A DNA stretch of 7,684 nt from an uncultured Eubacteriaceae bacterium. Its GTDB lineage: Bacteria > Bacillota > Clostridia > Lachnospirales > CAG-274. The position numbers and the translations under genes were made by a program. The notes below the pieces were generated by a model. That model was not told the origin of the DNA. It searched no databases and saw only the letters and a program-made list of their open reading frames with translations. The DNA is taken from contig CALIRN010000061.1 in assembly GCA_938042265.1 (NCBI GenBank), positions 1-7,684 on the forward strand, written 5' to 3'. Each line of letters starts with the position of its first letter. Position 1 is the stretch's first letter. This document shows, in pieces, positions 1-6,779 of the stretch.

Positions 1-954
1 CAGATAGTTGCCGGCAGGCATAAAGCCCACATTTGCCCCTGTAAGAAAAAGGACAAGACCTACATACGTATAAAGCAGACCTGCAAGTATTTTGACAAGC
101 GCCTTTTTATTGAGTTTAAGAAACAAAAACTGAAACACAAGAAAAAATATCAGCAGAGGTAATACTGCATGTAAAACCTCCTCCATATAAACGGGAAATG
201 CCTTAAAAAAAGCATCTGCGGCCTGTCCTATTTCCGTATACTCCTCAAAGACAATTGCATTGTATCGGCTTTCACCACCGCCGCTTACAAGCCCCAGAAT
301 AAGCACCGTCAGAATAGGCCCTATAGAGCAAAGTGCAACAAGTCCAAAGCTGTCCTGCTCTGCAGTTTTATCCCCACGTACAGATGCAAGACCCGCACCC
401 AGCGCCATAATAAACGGAACGGTAATAGGCCCTGTCGTAACACCGCCAGAGTCAAAGGCAAGAGGGACAAAATCCTCCGATACCATTGCCGCCATAATAA
501 ACGCAAGAGCATAAAGCACCATAAGCAGATATGACAACTTAATTTGCAGAAGAATTCTGTAAAAAGCAACTACCAGAAATACGCCCACGCCTATGGCAAC
601 CGAATAAATAATAACACGGTTTGAAAAGGGCGTCTGCTCTGCAAGCACCTTAAGGTCAGGCTCCGCTACCGTTGCAAGTATGCCAATTATGAGAGTAACT
701 ATGGTAATAAACCACAGCTTCCTTGTTTTAATGATATAGGAGCCTAATTTTTCTCCCATAGCCATCATGGATACGTCTGCACCGATACCAAACAATGCAA
801 TGCCTATAACCAGCAGTACAACACTTATCAGAAATACCAGTATATTGTATACTGGCATACCTACTATGGTAAAATTAACAATAAGTACAAGCGCCGCAAT
901 AGGCAGCACAGCCATGAGCGCCTCCTTAAGCTTAAGAGTTAATTCATTATGCAT
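1..954 (-). CDS. DUF1538 family multi-pass membrane protein, 3' end outside window
   Basis: The frame is open to base 1, so 318 residues are visible and the C-terminus is missing. The visible part is almost all hydrophobic segments. The family signature is the block FDSGGVTTGP followed by VPFIMALG at residues about 167-186. An internal duplication is visible: ALMAVLP (12-18) leading to LFGIGADVSMMAMG (54-67) is echoed by VLHAVLP (260-266) leading to LFLTGANVGFMPAG (302-315). This is the start of a second DUF1538 unit, so the whole protein is probably near 500 residues. From memory, a paired DUF1538 system in Halomonas (UmpA/UmpB) was reported as a monovalent cation/proton antiporter; transport here is inference. 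The chosen start is ATG 954. ATG 969 is the only earlier in-frame option, since a stop precedes it. An AAGGAGG at 921-927 sits 5 bases before an internal ATG at 915, but that start would remove the conserved LKLKEAL helix. The gene follows spoIVFB after a short gap with its own promoter-like sequence. Confidence 0.85.
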   Translation of the reverse strand, partial: MHNELTLKLKEALMAVLPIAALVLIVNFTIVGMPVYNILVFLISVVLLVIGIALFGIGADVSMMAMGEKLGSYIIKTRKLWFITIVTLIIGILATVAEPDLKVLAEQTPFSNRVIIYSVAIGVGVFLVVAFYRILLQIKLSYLLMVLYALAFIMAAMVSEDFVPLAFDSGGVTTGPITVPFIMALGAGLASVRGDKTAEQDSFGLVALCSIGPILTVLILGLVSGGGESRYNAIVFEEYTEIGQAADAFFKAFPVYMEEVLHAVLPLLIFFLVFQFLFLKLNKKALVKILAGLLYTYVGLVLFLTGANVGFMPAGNYL

Positions 955-996
955 AGTATCACCGTCCATTCATTATTGCTTTAAAGCTATAATATT

Positions 997-1025
997 ATTG
1001 TACACTATAACTTTTGCAAATACAA
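997..1025 (-). promoter_or_regulatory. Sigma-A-like promoter for the DUF1538 gene
   Basis: On the minus strand, TTGTAT (1025-1020) and TACAAT (1002-997) are separated by exactly 17 bases. The site begins 4 bases after the spoIVFB stop codon and lies 28-43 bases ahead of the possible starts at 969 and 954. This suggests that the DUF1538 gene can be expressed independently of the sporulation operon upstream. There is no terminator between them, so read-through is also possible. Confidence 0.5.
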
Positions 1026-1028
1026 CCC

Positions 1029-1844
1029 CTACTTGTCTTCAATCACATCTTTCAGCCTGTGGTTTATATTATTTCTCATTATATACGAAATCAGTTCCTC
1101 TTCGTTTATGCTTTTATTGCAATTTCCATCGGCGCCCCTCACATAAACCACCGTATAATAATCCCACCCAAGCCTGTATACAAGGGTTTTAAGCCTTATA
1201 CCCTCTCCTGCCACTATACCGCGTACAGACAGCACCTTTTTATCACTGCGGTACATTACGCTGCGATAAAAGGCAAAGGTCATATTAATATACTCCTGTC
1301 TGTTAATTTTGATAAGATACAAGCCTATACATAAAAGGCTTACATTATAGCAGTATAAAACCACCTGTACAAAGCCAAGAAAAAACAGAATTACCGCTAC
1401 ACCCCTGCTTAAAAAGCTCTGCACTCTGTTGGCACGCAGTACACCCAGACAGTAGCCCAGTATATAATGCAGCATTCTTCCTCCGTCAAGGGGATATACA
1501 GGCAAAATATTAAGCAAAAAAAGTGCCATATTAATACTGCTGTTAAATATAAGCCACAGCATTAAATTTACCATAGGACCTGCCGCCACAATAATAATGC
1601 GTCTGAAAAAGCTGATGCTCTCCATACCCTTAATGCTTGCCTGCTGCCCTATAGGCGTTATTGTAATGCCTTCGGGTATTATACCGCACAAGGCAGCGGC
1701 AGCAATATGTGCCACTTCATGAAGAGTAACCGAAAATACAATTATACAAAACTCTCTGCTCTTTCCCGCAAGTACAAGCAAAACGCACATAACAAAAAAT
1801 GAGGGCTTCAGATTTACACCAAAGCCCTTTAATTCAAAGCTCAA
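1029..1844 (-). CDS. spoIVFB: SpoIVFB-type intramembrane site-2 metalloprotease (M50)
   Basis: A protein of 271 residues. In known SpoIVFB, this membrane-embedded zinc protease of the mother-cell side of the forespore membrane cleaves pro-sigma-K. The HExxH zinc motif is HEVAH at 42-46, inside the second hydrophobic segment. The conserved AAGP lies at 87-90, and the third ligand motif is NILPVYPLDGGR at about 112-123 with Asp120. Further membrane segments lie at about 12-27, 82-110 and 146-180. Residues about 200-271 resemble the single CBS-like regulatory domain found at the C-terminus of SpoIVFB. The start is a TTG at 1844: the in-frame codons just upstream include a TGA, and no ATG occurs before residue 19. 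A GGAGAGTGA stretch precedes it at somewhat long spacing. It lies 19 bases after the spoIVFA stop, the classic spoIVFA-spoIVFB order. The adjacent M23 protein makes SpoIVFB much likelier than a general S2P-like protease. Confidence 0.88.
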   Translation of the reverse strand: MSFELKGFGVNLKPSFFVMCVLLVLAGKSREFCIIVFSVTLHEVAHIAAAALCGIIPEGITITPIGQQASIKGMESISFFRRIIIVAAGPMVNLMLWLIFNSSINMALFLLNILPVYPLDGGRMLHYILGYCLGVLRANRVQSFLSRGVAVILFFLGFVQVVLYCYNVSLLCIGLYLIKINRQEYINMTFAFYRSVMYRSDKKVLSVRGIVAGEGIRLKTLVYRLGWDYYTVVYVRGADGNCNKSINEEELISYIMRNNINHRLKDVIEDK

Positions 1845-1863
1845 TAAAATTCACTCTCCGCAA

Positions 1864-2657
1864 TTATTCAGATTTATATTCACTCTCCTTTGTAAGCACC
1901 AATGGATCAATACTTTTGCCCTGTTCATATACCCCAAAATGCAGATGAGGCCCGGTTGAAGCTCCCGTATTTCCCGACAAAGCAACCGTATCTCCTTTTT
2001 TTATGATATCGTTCTCGTTTATCAAAACTTTATTAAGATGTGCGTAAATGACTGTTTTACCGTCATTGGCTCTGTATCTCATATAATTTCCCCAGCTTGG
2101 AGAAATACCTACCTCTGTAACAACACCGTCACTTGCGGCAAGAACCTGTGTGCCTACAGGCACAGCTATATCTATGCCGTTATGTACAGCCGAGTCTTTG
2201 CCGCTTATGGGGTCCATACGCTCTCCGTATAGCGATGTAATTATTCCGTCAGCGGGAGCAATCCAGTCTCCTGCGGCGCTCCCTTGTTATTTTGCTCATA
2301 TACGTTGCTTCTCTGCTTTATTTCGGATTTTATATCATCGCTCAGCTTAATATTATTCTTTTCCCCTGCAAAGGTATATATACCGTCGCCCTGACCCTTT
2401 ATAATTGCAAGCAGACTGTTACCGCCCCTTGCAATTTCTACTGCATCCGCATTGGTGCCGATTAGCTTCGCAAGCTTTTCACAGCCGGCGCTTACCTTAT
2501 CATTCTCCATTGATACCGCCGCAAGGGTACATATTACTATGCCAAGGCATATATTAGTCTTTATAAAAAAATAATTGTTTTCCCTCCCTGATCTGCGTCT
2601 TGCTGCAGAATGTCTGCGTACACTTTCTGTTCTCCTTGAATAATGTCTTTTTTCCAT
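1864..2657 (-). pseudogene. spoIVFA: spoIVFA homologue (membrane-anchored M23/LytM protein) with one frameshift
   Basis: Two adjoining frames together make one SpoIVFA-like protein. The first frame (2657-2241) has a basic N-terminus, one membrane segment (about residues 30-50) and an extracytoplasmic linker, and ends at a stop after LLPLTE. The second frame (down to 1864) supplies the peptidase M23 domain: WIAPADGIITSLYGERMDP, HNGIDIA, YAHL, GPHLHFG. The zinc and catalytic residues of active M23 enzymes (H and D of HxxxD, YAH, HLH) are all present. The second frame has a stop at 2289-2287, so the switch must fall within 2287-2241. One extra G in the GGG run at 2283-2281 would join them as NKGSAAGDWIAPADG and give 264 residues, close to the B. 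subtilis SpoIVFA length. The start at ATG 2657 has a strong GAGGTGAT site at 2668-2661. SpoIVFA normally anchors and inhibits SpoIVFB, the next gene. A sequencing error is as likely as a true mutation. Confidence 0.82.
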
Positions 2658-2688
2658 TTTATCACCTCTTGTAAATTATATATATAAA

Positions 2689-2717
2689 TATATATGCGGA
2701 TTTATATACAGATATGA
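2689..2717 (-). promoter_or_regulatory. Sigma-E-like promoter for spoIVFA-spoIVFB
   Basis: On the minus strand, TCATATC (2717-2711) and CATATATA (2696-2689) are separated by 14 bases. The mother-cell sigma-E pattern in B. subtilis is roughly KMATATT, 14-15 bases, then CATACAMT. The -35 block matches 6 of 7 positions and the -10 block 6 of 8. The site lies between the ATPase stop and the spoIVFA start. The leader would be about 25 bases and include the GAGGTGAT ribosome site. The spoIVF operon is sigma-E controlled in B. subtilis, which supports the call, but the spacer is AT-rich and chance matches are easy. Confidence 0.45.
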
Positions 2718-2720
2718 CGT

Positions 2721-5297
2721 TTATCTGCTTAACCGTTTCTCAAGTTCAACAATTACAATAGGCATAATACACAGCAAAATTACGCAAAGCCATTGTATAC
2801 TGCCAAGAGGTGTTACCATAAATACCGCTGCAGCAGCAGGTATCTGTATTACCGCCACCTGCATAAGGCTACCCGCAATAAATGAGCCTGCAAGGTATTT
2901 ATTGCCGAGAGGATTAATATCAAAAAGTGAATGCTCGCTTCTCATATTAAAAGCATGCACAAGTTGGGAAATACTAAGTACGGCAAAGGCCATTGTTCGT
3001 CCTACTGTGATATTATCATAAATAACCGAACCTACGGCAAAGGCAAGCAGAGCAAGCATACCTATCATGGCCCCCTCCAAAGCAATTTTCGCCCAAAGCT
3101 CCTTTGAGAAAAGGGAAATGTCTTTTTTGGGAGGACGCAGCATAATATCCTCATCACAGGGATCAAGCCCCAAAGCTATGGCAGGCAGAGAATCCGTAAC
3201 CAGGTTTACCCAAAGGAGCTGGATTGGAGCAAGGGGAGCCGCAAAGCCTATTACCATGGCAGCAAATATGGTTATTATTTCACCTATATTGCTGGACAAA
3301 AGAAAATGCACCGCTTTTTTTATATTTTCATAAATATTTCTTCCCTCGTGCACTGCCGCAACTATTGTGGCAAAATTATCATCAGTAAGCACAATATCCG
3401 CAGCCCCCTTTGCCACATCGGTACCGGTTATACCCATGGCACAGCCAATATCCGCAGCCTTAAGGGCAGGAGCATCGTTTATGCCATCACCTGTCATGGC
3501 AACAATCTCCCCTTTGGAGCGCAGAACCTTTACTATCCTTACCTTATGTGCAGGAGTTACCCTTGCAAATACACTGCAGTTACCTATAACCGAGTTAAGC
3601 TGTTCATCGGAAAGCCTGTCCAGCTCCACTCCCGAAAGCACAATATCGCCCTGCCTTAATATACCTGTTTTTGAGGCTATTGCCGAGGCTGTTGCCGTAT
3701 TGTCACCAGTTATCATAACAGGACGTATACCTGCACTGCGGCACTGCTCAACAGCTCCCCTTACCTCAGGTCTCGGCGGATCAAGAAGTCCCGCAAGGCC
3801 GCAAAAGGTAAGAGCGTATTCTGCGTGCTCTCTGCCGTTACACGCTGAGGGCATATCCTTATAGGCAACAGCAAGCACACGCAAAGCCCTACCGCACATT
3901 GAATTGCTTGCCGCAAGTATCCTCTGCCTCACTTCCTCTGTTATCGGAGCAGTTTTTCCCTCTGAGAGATAATGTGTGCAAAGCAGTAATATATGCTCCG
4001 GCGCACCCTTGGTAATACAGCGGTTTGAGCCGTTATACCTATGTACGGTTGTCATACGCTTCAAAGCAGAGTCAAAGGGATATTCGTCAATGCGGGGATA
4101 AAGGCTATCCAGGTCATTTTTATTAAGACCCTCTGCCTGTGCCGCTTCAACAAGAGCATTTTCCGTAGGCTCGCCCTTTGCCATGTTATTTTCATCAAGC
4201 TCACTGTCATTGCATAAAGCCATAAGTGTCAAAGTAAGCTGTCTGTCCTTTGAGCTTATCTCCGTAACCTGCATTTTGTTCTGTGTAAGTGTGCCTGTTT
4301 TATCGGAGCATATTACAGAGGCGCTTCCCAAAGCTTCAACCGCAGGCAGCTTTCTTACAACCGCACGTCTTTCGGCCATTTTCTTGGTGCCTATGGCAAG
4401 CACTATGGTAACTATCGCAGGCAGTCCCTCAGGGATTGCCGCAACCGCCAGGCTTACCGAGGTCATAAACATATCAAAAAAAGGCAGATGTCTTATTAAG
4501 CCCATTATAAATATGGCAAAGCAGATAAAAAGCGCACCTATCCCCAGTAATTTACCGGTATGGTTAAGCTTTTGCTGCAGCGGAGTATCCTCATTTTGAG
4601 AAGATGCAAGCATATCCGCTATATTACCCATTTCACTTCGCATACCCGTAGCACAAACAACAGCATCACATCTGCCCATTGCTATGCTTGTACCCATATA
4701 CAGCATATTACACCGTTCACCAAGAGGGGTATCTTCAGGCAGAACCCCCTCTGCAAGCTTGTCAACGGGCACTGACTCTCCCGTTAAATTAGCCTCCGAT
4801 GCCTTGAGGGCATGGGCTTCCGTAATACGGCAGTCCGCAGGCACCATATTACCCTGAGTGAGCCTGATTATATCTCCTACCGCCAGCCTGTCCGCCTCAA
4901 TATCAATATAATGTCCGTCACGCTTTACGATGCAGTGAGGCGCTGTCAGCTGTTTAAGTGCCTCAATTGCCTTTTCCGCCTTACTCTCCTGCACTACACC
5001 TATAACAGCATTAAGCACCACTATAGCAATAATAATAATAGAGTCCATAAAGCCTCCGCCGCTGTACATCTCTGTAAAAAAGCTGACTATAGCGGCTATT
5101 ATAAGTACAATTACCATAAAATCCTTAAATTGTGCCAAAAAGCAAAGCAAAATTGATTTTTTCTTCTGCTCTGCAAGACGATTAGGTCCGTCACGCTTTA
5201 GCCTTTTTTCTGCCTCCTCACTGCTTAAGCCGCCGCTAAGGCTGGTATTAAGCTCCTTTACACATTCCCTTATAGTCCGGCTGTGCAGATTGTTCAT
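2721..5297 (-). CDS. P2A-type calcium-transporting P-type ATPase
   Basis: A full-length protein of 858 residues, the normal size for bacterial SERCA/PMCA-like pumps, which export Ca2+ from the cytoplasm using ATP. Motifs in order: N-terminal cation-ATPase domain (1-75), actuator loop TGES (172-175), M4 metal motif PEGLP (289-293), phosphorylation site DKTGTLT with Asp332, nucleotide-binding KGAPE (430-434), TGD (530-532) and hinge TGDGINDAP (602-610). The M5 residues Asn670 and Glu673 and the M6 residues Asn698, Thr701 and Asp702 match the Ca2+ ligands of SERCA. The M8 glutamate of SERCA site I aligns with Gln778, so one ion per cycle is likelier than two (inference). The start at ATG 5297 has CAGGAG at 5310-5305, 7 bases upstream. 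A perfect TATAAT (5349-5344, minus strand) lies upstream but lacks a convincing -35 at proper spacing. Calcium rather than another divalent ion is inferred from the ligands. Confidence 0.92.
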   Translation of the reverse strand: MNNLHSRTIRECVKELNTSLSGGLSSEEAEKRLKRDGPNRLAEQKKKSILLCFLAQFKDFMVIVLIIAAIVSFFTEMYSGGGFMDSIIIIAIVVLNAVIGVVQESKAEKAIEALKQLTAPHCIVKRDGHYIDIEADRLAVGDIIRLTQGNMVPADCRITEAHALKASEANLTGESVPVDKLAEGVLPEDTPLGERCNMLYMGTSIAMGRCDAVVCATGMRSEMGNIADMLASSQNEDTPLQQKLNHTGKLLGIGALFICFAIFIMGLIRHLPFFDMFMTSVSLAVAAIPEGLPAIVTIVLAIGTKKMAERRAVVRKLPAVEALGSASVICSDKTGTLTQNKMQVTEISSKDRQLTLTLMALCNDSELDENNMAKGEPTENALVEAAQAEGLNKNDLDSLYPRIDEYPFDSALKRMTTVHRYNGSNRCITKGAPEHILLLCTHYLSEGKTAPITEEVRQRILAASNSMCGRALRVLAVAYKDMPSACNGREHAEYALTFCGLAGLLDPPRPEVRGAVEQCRSAGIRPVMITGDNTATASAIASKTGILRQGDIVLSGVELDRLSDEQLNSVIGNCSVFARVTPAHKVRIVKVLRSKGEIVAMTGDGINDAPALKAADIGCAMGITGTDVAKGAADIVLTDDNFATIVAAVHEGRNIYENIKKAVHFLLSSNIGEIITIFAAMVIGFAAPLAPIQLLWVNLVTDSLPAIALGLDPCDEDIMLRPPKKDISLFSKELWAKIALEGAMIGMLALLAFAVGSVIYDNITVGRTMAFAVLSISQLVHAFNMRSEHSLFDINPLGNKYLAGSFIAGSLMQVAVIQIPAAAAVFMVTPLGSIQWLCVILLCIMPIVIVELEKRLSR

Positions 5298-5427
5298 TAT
5301 ACCACTCCTGTTCGTAATGTATTTTACTTTAGTTGCTTATAACATTATATTGGGACAAGTGGTAAATTATTCCAATACAGCAAGCACTGATTTAATGTAG
5401 CACATTATTAGTTTTCTGCATATCATA

Positions 5428-5438
5428 CCTCAGAGGTG
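5428..5438 (+). promoter_or_regulatory. Ribosome-binding site of ytaF inside a short palindrome
   Basis: GAGGTGAT at 5433-5440 pairs with the end of 16S rRNA and lies 8 bases (counted from GAGG) before GTG 5445, which decides that start over GTG 5436. The site overlaps the 11-base palindrome ACCTC-A-GAGGT. The one-base centre is too tight for a real RNA hairpin without opening, so a regulatory role is doubtful. Confidence 0.5.
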
Positions 5439-5444
5439 ATAGCC

Positions 5445-6023
5445 GTGTTTACTGTATTATTACTGTCTGTCGCAATGAGTGTTGACGCCGTGGGGCTTGG
5501 AATATCCTTTGGAGTAAGAAAAATAAAAATGGGATTTTCTGCCGCTGTTATAATCAGCCTGACGGGATTTTTTATAATAACCCTTGCTATGCTGACAGGT
5601 ACGGGTATACAATACCTGCTTTCCGAAAATACAGGCAGCCTCATAAGCAGCCTTATATTAATCGGTATGGGATTGTGGGTCATTGTACAAAGCTGCGAAA
5701 AACCCGACAGCACAGGCAGTCGTACCGTAAAAATAGTACGCTCTCCTCAGGAGAGCGATTTGGATAAATCCGGAAATATTGATAAAACAGAAGCATTTTT
5801 TCTTGGTCTTGCTCTGTCACTGGATTCGGTTGGTATATGTATAGGTGCGGGAAGTATGCACCTTTCCTTTATTCTACCGCCTGCCGCCATGGTAATGCAA
5901 ATGCTCTTTATCGTGCTTGGTATTTGGCTTGGAGGTATAATAGGCAGGAAGATTAATACACAAATATGTACCCTGCTGTCAGGCTCACTTATAATATTAA
6001 TTGGTGTTTATAATCTTGTATAA
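5445..6023 (+). CDS. ytaF: YtaF-type sporulation membrane protein (MntP superfamily)
   Basis: A membrane protein of 192 residues if started at GTG 5445. An alternative GTG at 5436 overlaps the ribosome site and is less likely. Two homologous halves are visible: SVDAVGLGISFGVRK (12-26) and SLDSVGICIGAG (125-136), each with the conserved membrane aspartate of the MntP/YtaF superfamily. Between them, residues 105-116 form a perfect EF-hand-like loop, D-x-D-x-S-G-x-I-D-x-x-E. This loop and the following LGLALSLDS stretch mark the YtaF subgroup rather than the manganese exporter MntP, which lacks it as far as I recall. YtaF is annotated as a sporulation protein, but its substrate is not established. 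The gene is divergent from the calcium pump with a 147-base spacer and ends before a strong terminator. I found no convincing sigma-A or sporulation promoter in the spacer on this strand. Confidence 0.87.
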   Translation: MFTVLLLSVAMSVDAVGLGISFGVRKIKMGFSAAVIISLTGFFIITLAMLTGTGIQYLLSENTGSLISSLILIGMGLWVIVQSCEKPDSTGSRTVKIVRSPQESDLDKSGNIDKTEAFFLGLALSLDSVGICIGAGSMHLSFILPPAAMVMQMLFIVLGIWLGGIIGRKINTQICTLLSGSLIILIGVYNLV

Positions 6024-6037
6024 AAGCAAATAAAAAA

Positions 6038-6087
6038 ACAGACAACATTAAGGCGGACACTGTTAAGACAGTAAAGTAATTGTCTGT
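6038..6087. repeat. Nested inverted repeat (three-way-junction-like) downstream of ytaF
   Basis: ACAGACAA (6038-6045) pairs with TTGTCTGT (6080-6087). Inside this lies a second hairpin, ACTGT (6059-6063) with ACAGT (6068-6072) around the loop TAAG. The arms are short but exact. It could be part of the 3' end structure of the ytaF transcript or the worn end of an insertion sequence. No transposase fragment is visible beside it. Confidence 0.5.
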
Positions 6088-6099
6088 CAAGCAGGATTT

Positions 6100-6137
6100 A
6101 AAATAGACTATTGTTTTCAAAAACGATAGTCTATTTT
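6100..6137. terminator. Bidirectional intrinsic terminator between ytaF and the HxlR gene
   Basis: The arms at 6100-6117 and 6120-6137 pair over 18 positions with one G-T wobble; the central TTTT-CA-AAAA would open as the loop. The outer bases give an A-tract on the left and TTTTT on the right, so the hairpin would end transcription from ytaF (rightward) and from the HxlR gene (leftward). It sits between convergent genes, as expected. Confidence 0.85.
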
Positions 6138-6140
6138 TCT

Positions 6141-6293
6141 ATGCCTAAATGTCACGCAATAGTGGAACAAACGTCCGCATTTTAGGGACATTTGGGATTT
6201 GGAAAACCGCATAAACACTCACTTTTTTGGTCGCAAAATTGCTCAAAAATGGGTAGTGCGTATAGTTATACTACATACCTTCAAAATGTGGTT
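6141..6293. other. Gene-free spacer with a short palindrome near the HxlR 3' end
   Basis: With the hairpins before it, this completes a gene-free stretch of 270 bases (6024-6293). No credible reading frame is present. The clearest structure is the palindrome GTATA-GT-TATAC (6260-6271), flanked by GTAGT (6253-6257) and ACTAC (6270-6274). On the minus strand it is followed by CCCATTTTT, so it might act as a weak terminator for the HxlR gene. A small GTCC/GGAC inverted repeat lies at 6173-6189. Confidence 0.4.
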
Positions 6294-6620
6294 CTAAATG
6301 TCCATTTTTCTGCTTTGATAATCAGAGCCCCATTTTACCATTGAGTCAAGTATAGGCTTTAAGCTATAACCTGTTTCGGTAAGAGTATATTCAACTCTTG
6401 GCGGCACTTCGGGGAAAACCTCCCGCGTTAAAAGCCCGTCCTCTTCCATTGAACGGAGATTTGAAGTCAATACCTTTTGCGAGATATTTCCGACAGATTT
6501 TTTTAATTCTCCGAAACGCTTTGTACCGTCCAATAGGTCGCGAATAATAAGCACCTTCCAACGGTCAGATATTAACATTAAAGTAGTTTCCACAGGACAA
6601 GCGGGTAATTCTTTTTTCAT
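6294..6620 (-). CDS. HxlR-family winged-helix transcriptional regulator
   Basis: A protein of 108 residues, typical of this family of small dimeric DNA-binding repressors and activators. The N-terminal CPVE at 8-11 carries the conserved cysteine that several family members (such as YodB and HypR of Bacillus) use to sense oxidants or electrophiles. DRWKVLIIRDLLDG (19-32), FGELKKSVGNISQKVLTSNLRSMEEDGLL (36-64) and the wing VPPRVEYTLTETGYSL (about 72-87) are the family hallmarks. ATG 6620 is preceded by AGGAGG at 6634-6629 with an 8-base gap. The gene has its own near-consensus promoter covered by inverted repeats, suggesting autoregulation. A divergent promoter to the right likely drives its target. 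That target is now a ferredoxin relic plus a GrpB-like gene, so its original regulon member may be lost. The inducing signal is unknown; redox is a guess from Cys8. Confidence 0.92.
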   Translation of the reverse strand: MKKELPACPVETTLMLISDRWKVLIIRDLLDGTKRFGELKKSVGNISQKVLTSNLRSMEEDGLLTREVFPEVPPRVEYTLTETGYSLKPILDSMVKWGSDYQSRKMDI

Positions 6621-6651
6621 ATTCTTAACCTCCTGTAAGTGTTTTTTTGAT

Positions 6652-6714
6652 ACTATGTTTCAAAAATACTGTATGGATATATTATACAGTTTGCCCCATA
6701 TTTGTCAACATAGT
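6652..6714. promoter_or_regulatory. Two nested inverted repeats, candidate HxlR operators
   Basis: The inner repeat is ACTGTAT (6668-6674) and ATACAGT (6684-6690), a perfect 7-base pair with a 9-base centre. Its right arm overlaps the -10 of the HxlR promoter and its left arm covers the predicted transcript start. The outer repeat is ACTATGTT (6652-6659) and AACATAGT (6707-6714), a perfect 8-base pair whose right arm overlaps the -35. Dyads on a strong promoter, next to a gene for a dimeric regulator, are what autorepression would look like. Binding itself is inferred. Confidence 0.6.
6681..6708 (-). promoter_or_regulatory. Near-consensus sigma-A promoter of the HxlR gene
   Basis: On the minus strand, TTGACA (6708-6703) and TATAAT (6686-6681) both match consensus exactly, with a 16-base spacer. 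The expected transcript start is near 6674, leaving a leader of about 53 bases that includes the AGGAGG ribosome site. Such a strong promoter would normally be held down by a repressor, in keeping with the overlapping inverted repeats. Confidence 0.85.
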
Positions 6715-6750
6715 TACCTAAAAGAAACTACGGCACAATAAAGTGCGTAC

Positions 6751-6779
6751 TTTACAAAATTACGCTTATGTTTTAAGAT
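6751..6779 (+). promoter_or_regulatory. Candidate rightward promoter with overlapping dyad
   Basis: TTTACA (6751-6756) and TAAGAT (6774-6779) are 17 bases apart; the first matches the -35 consensus at 5 of 6 positions, the second the -10 at 4 of 6. The palindrome AAAGT-GCGT-ACTTT (6740-6753) overlaps the -35. This would transcribe the ferredoxin relic and the GrpB-like gene, divergent from the HxlR gene. It may be the HxlR target promoter. Confidence 0.4.

Noticed and set aside
913..927. AAGGAGG plus ATG 915 as the true start of the DUF1538 gene
   Set aside because: It would cut off the conserved N-terminal amphipathic helix; the AAGGAGG arises from Lys-Glu codons within that helix. It remains possible but is less likely than 954.
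925..936. CTTAAGCTTAAG palindrome near the DUF1538 start
   Set aside because: It is explained by repeated Leu-Lys codons in the amphipathic helix.
2241..2287. Programmed -1 frameshifting to make full-length SpoIVFA
   Set aside because: No X-XXY-YYZ slippery heptamer exists in the frame-switch window; the in-frame codons AAC AAG GGA GCG cannot re-pair well one base back. A one-base indel is simpler.
3067..4775. Long plus-strand reading frames opposite the ATPase gene
   Set aside because: They are shadows of a strongly conserved 858-residue ATPase on the other strand, with no family resemblance of their own.
5445..6023. Annotation as manganese exporter MntP
   Set aside because: It shares the superfamily aspartate motifs, but the EF-hand-like loop between the halves and the sporulation context fit YtaF better.
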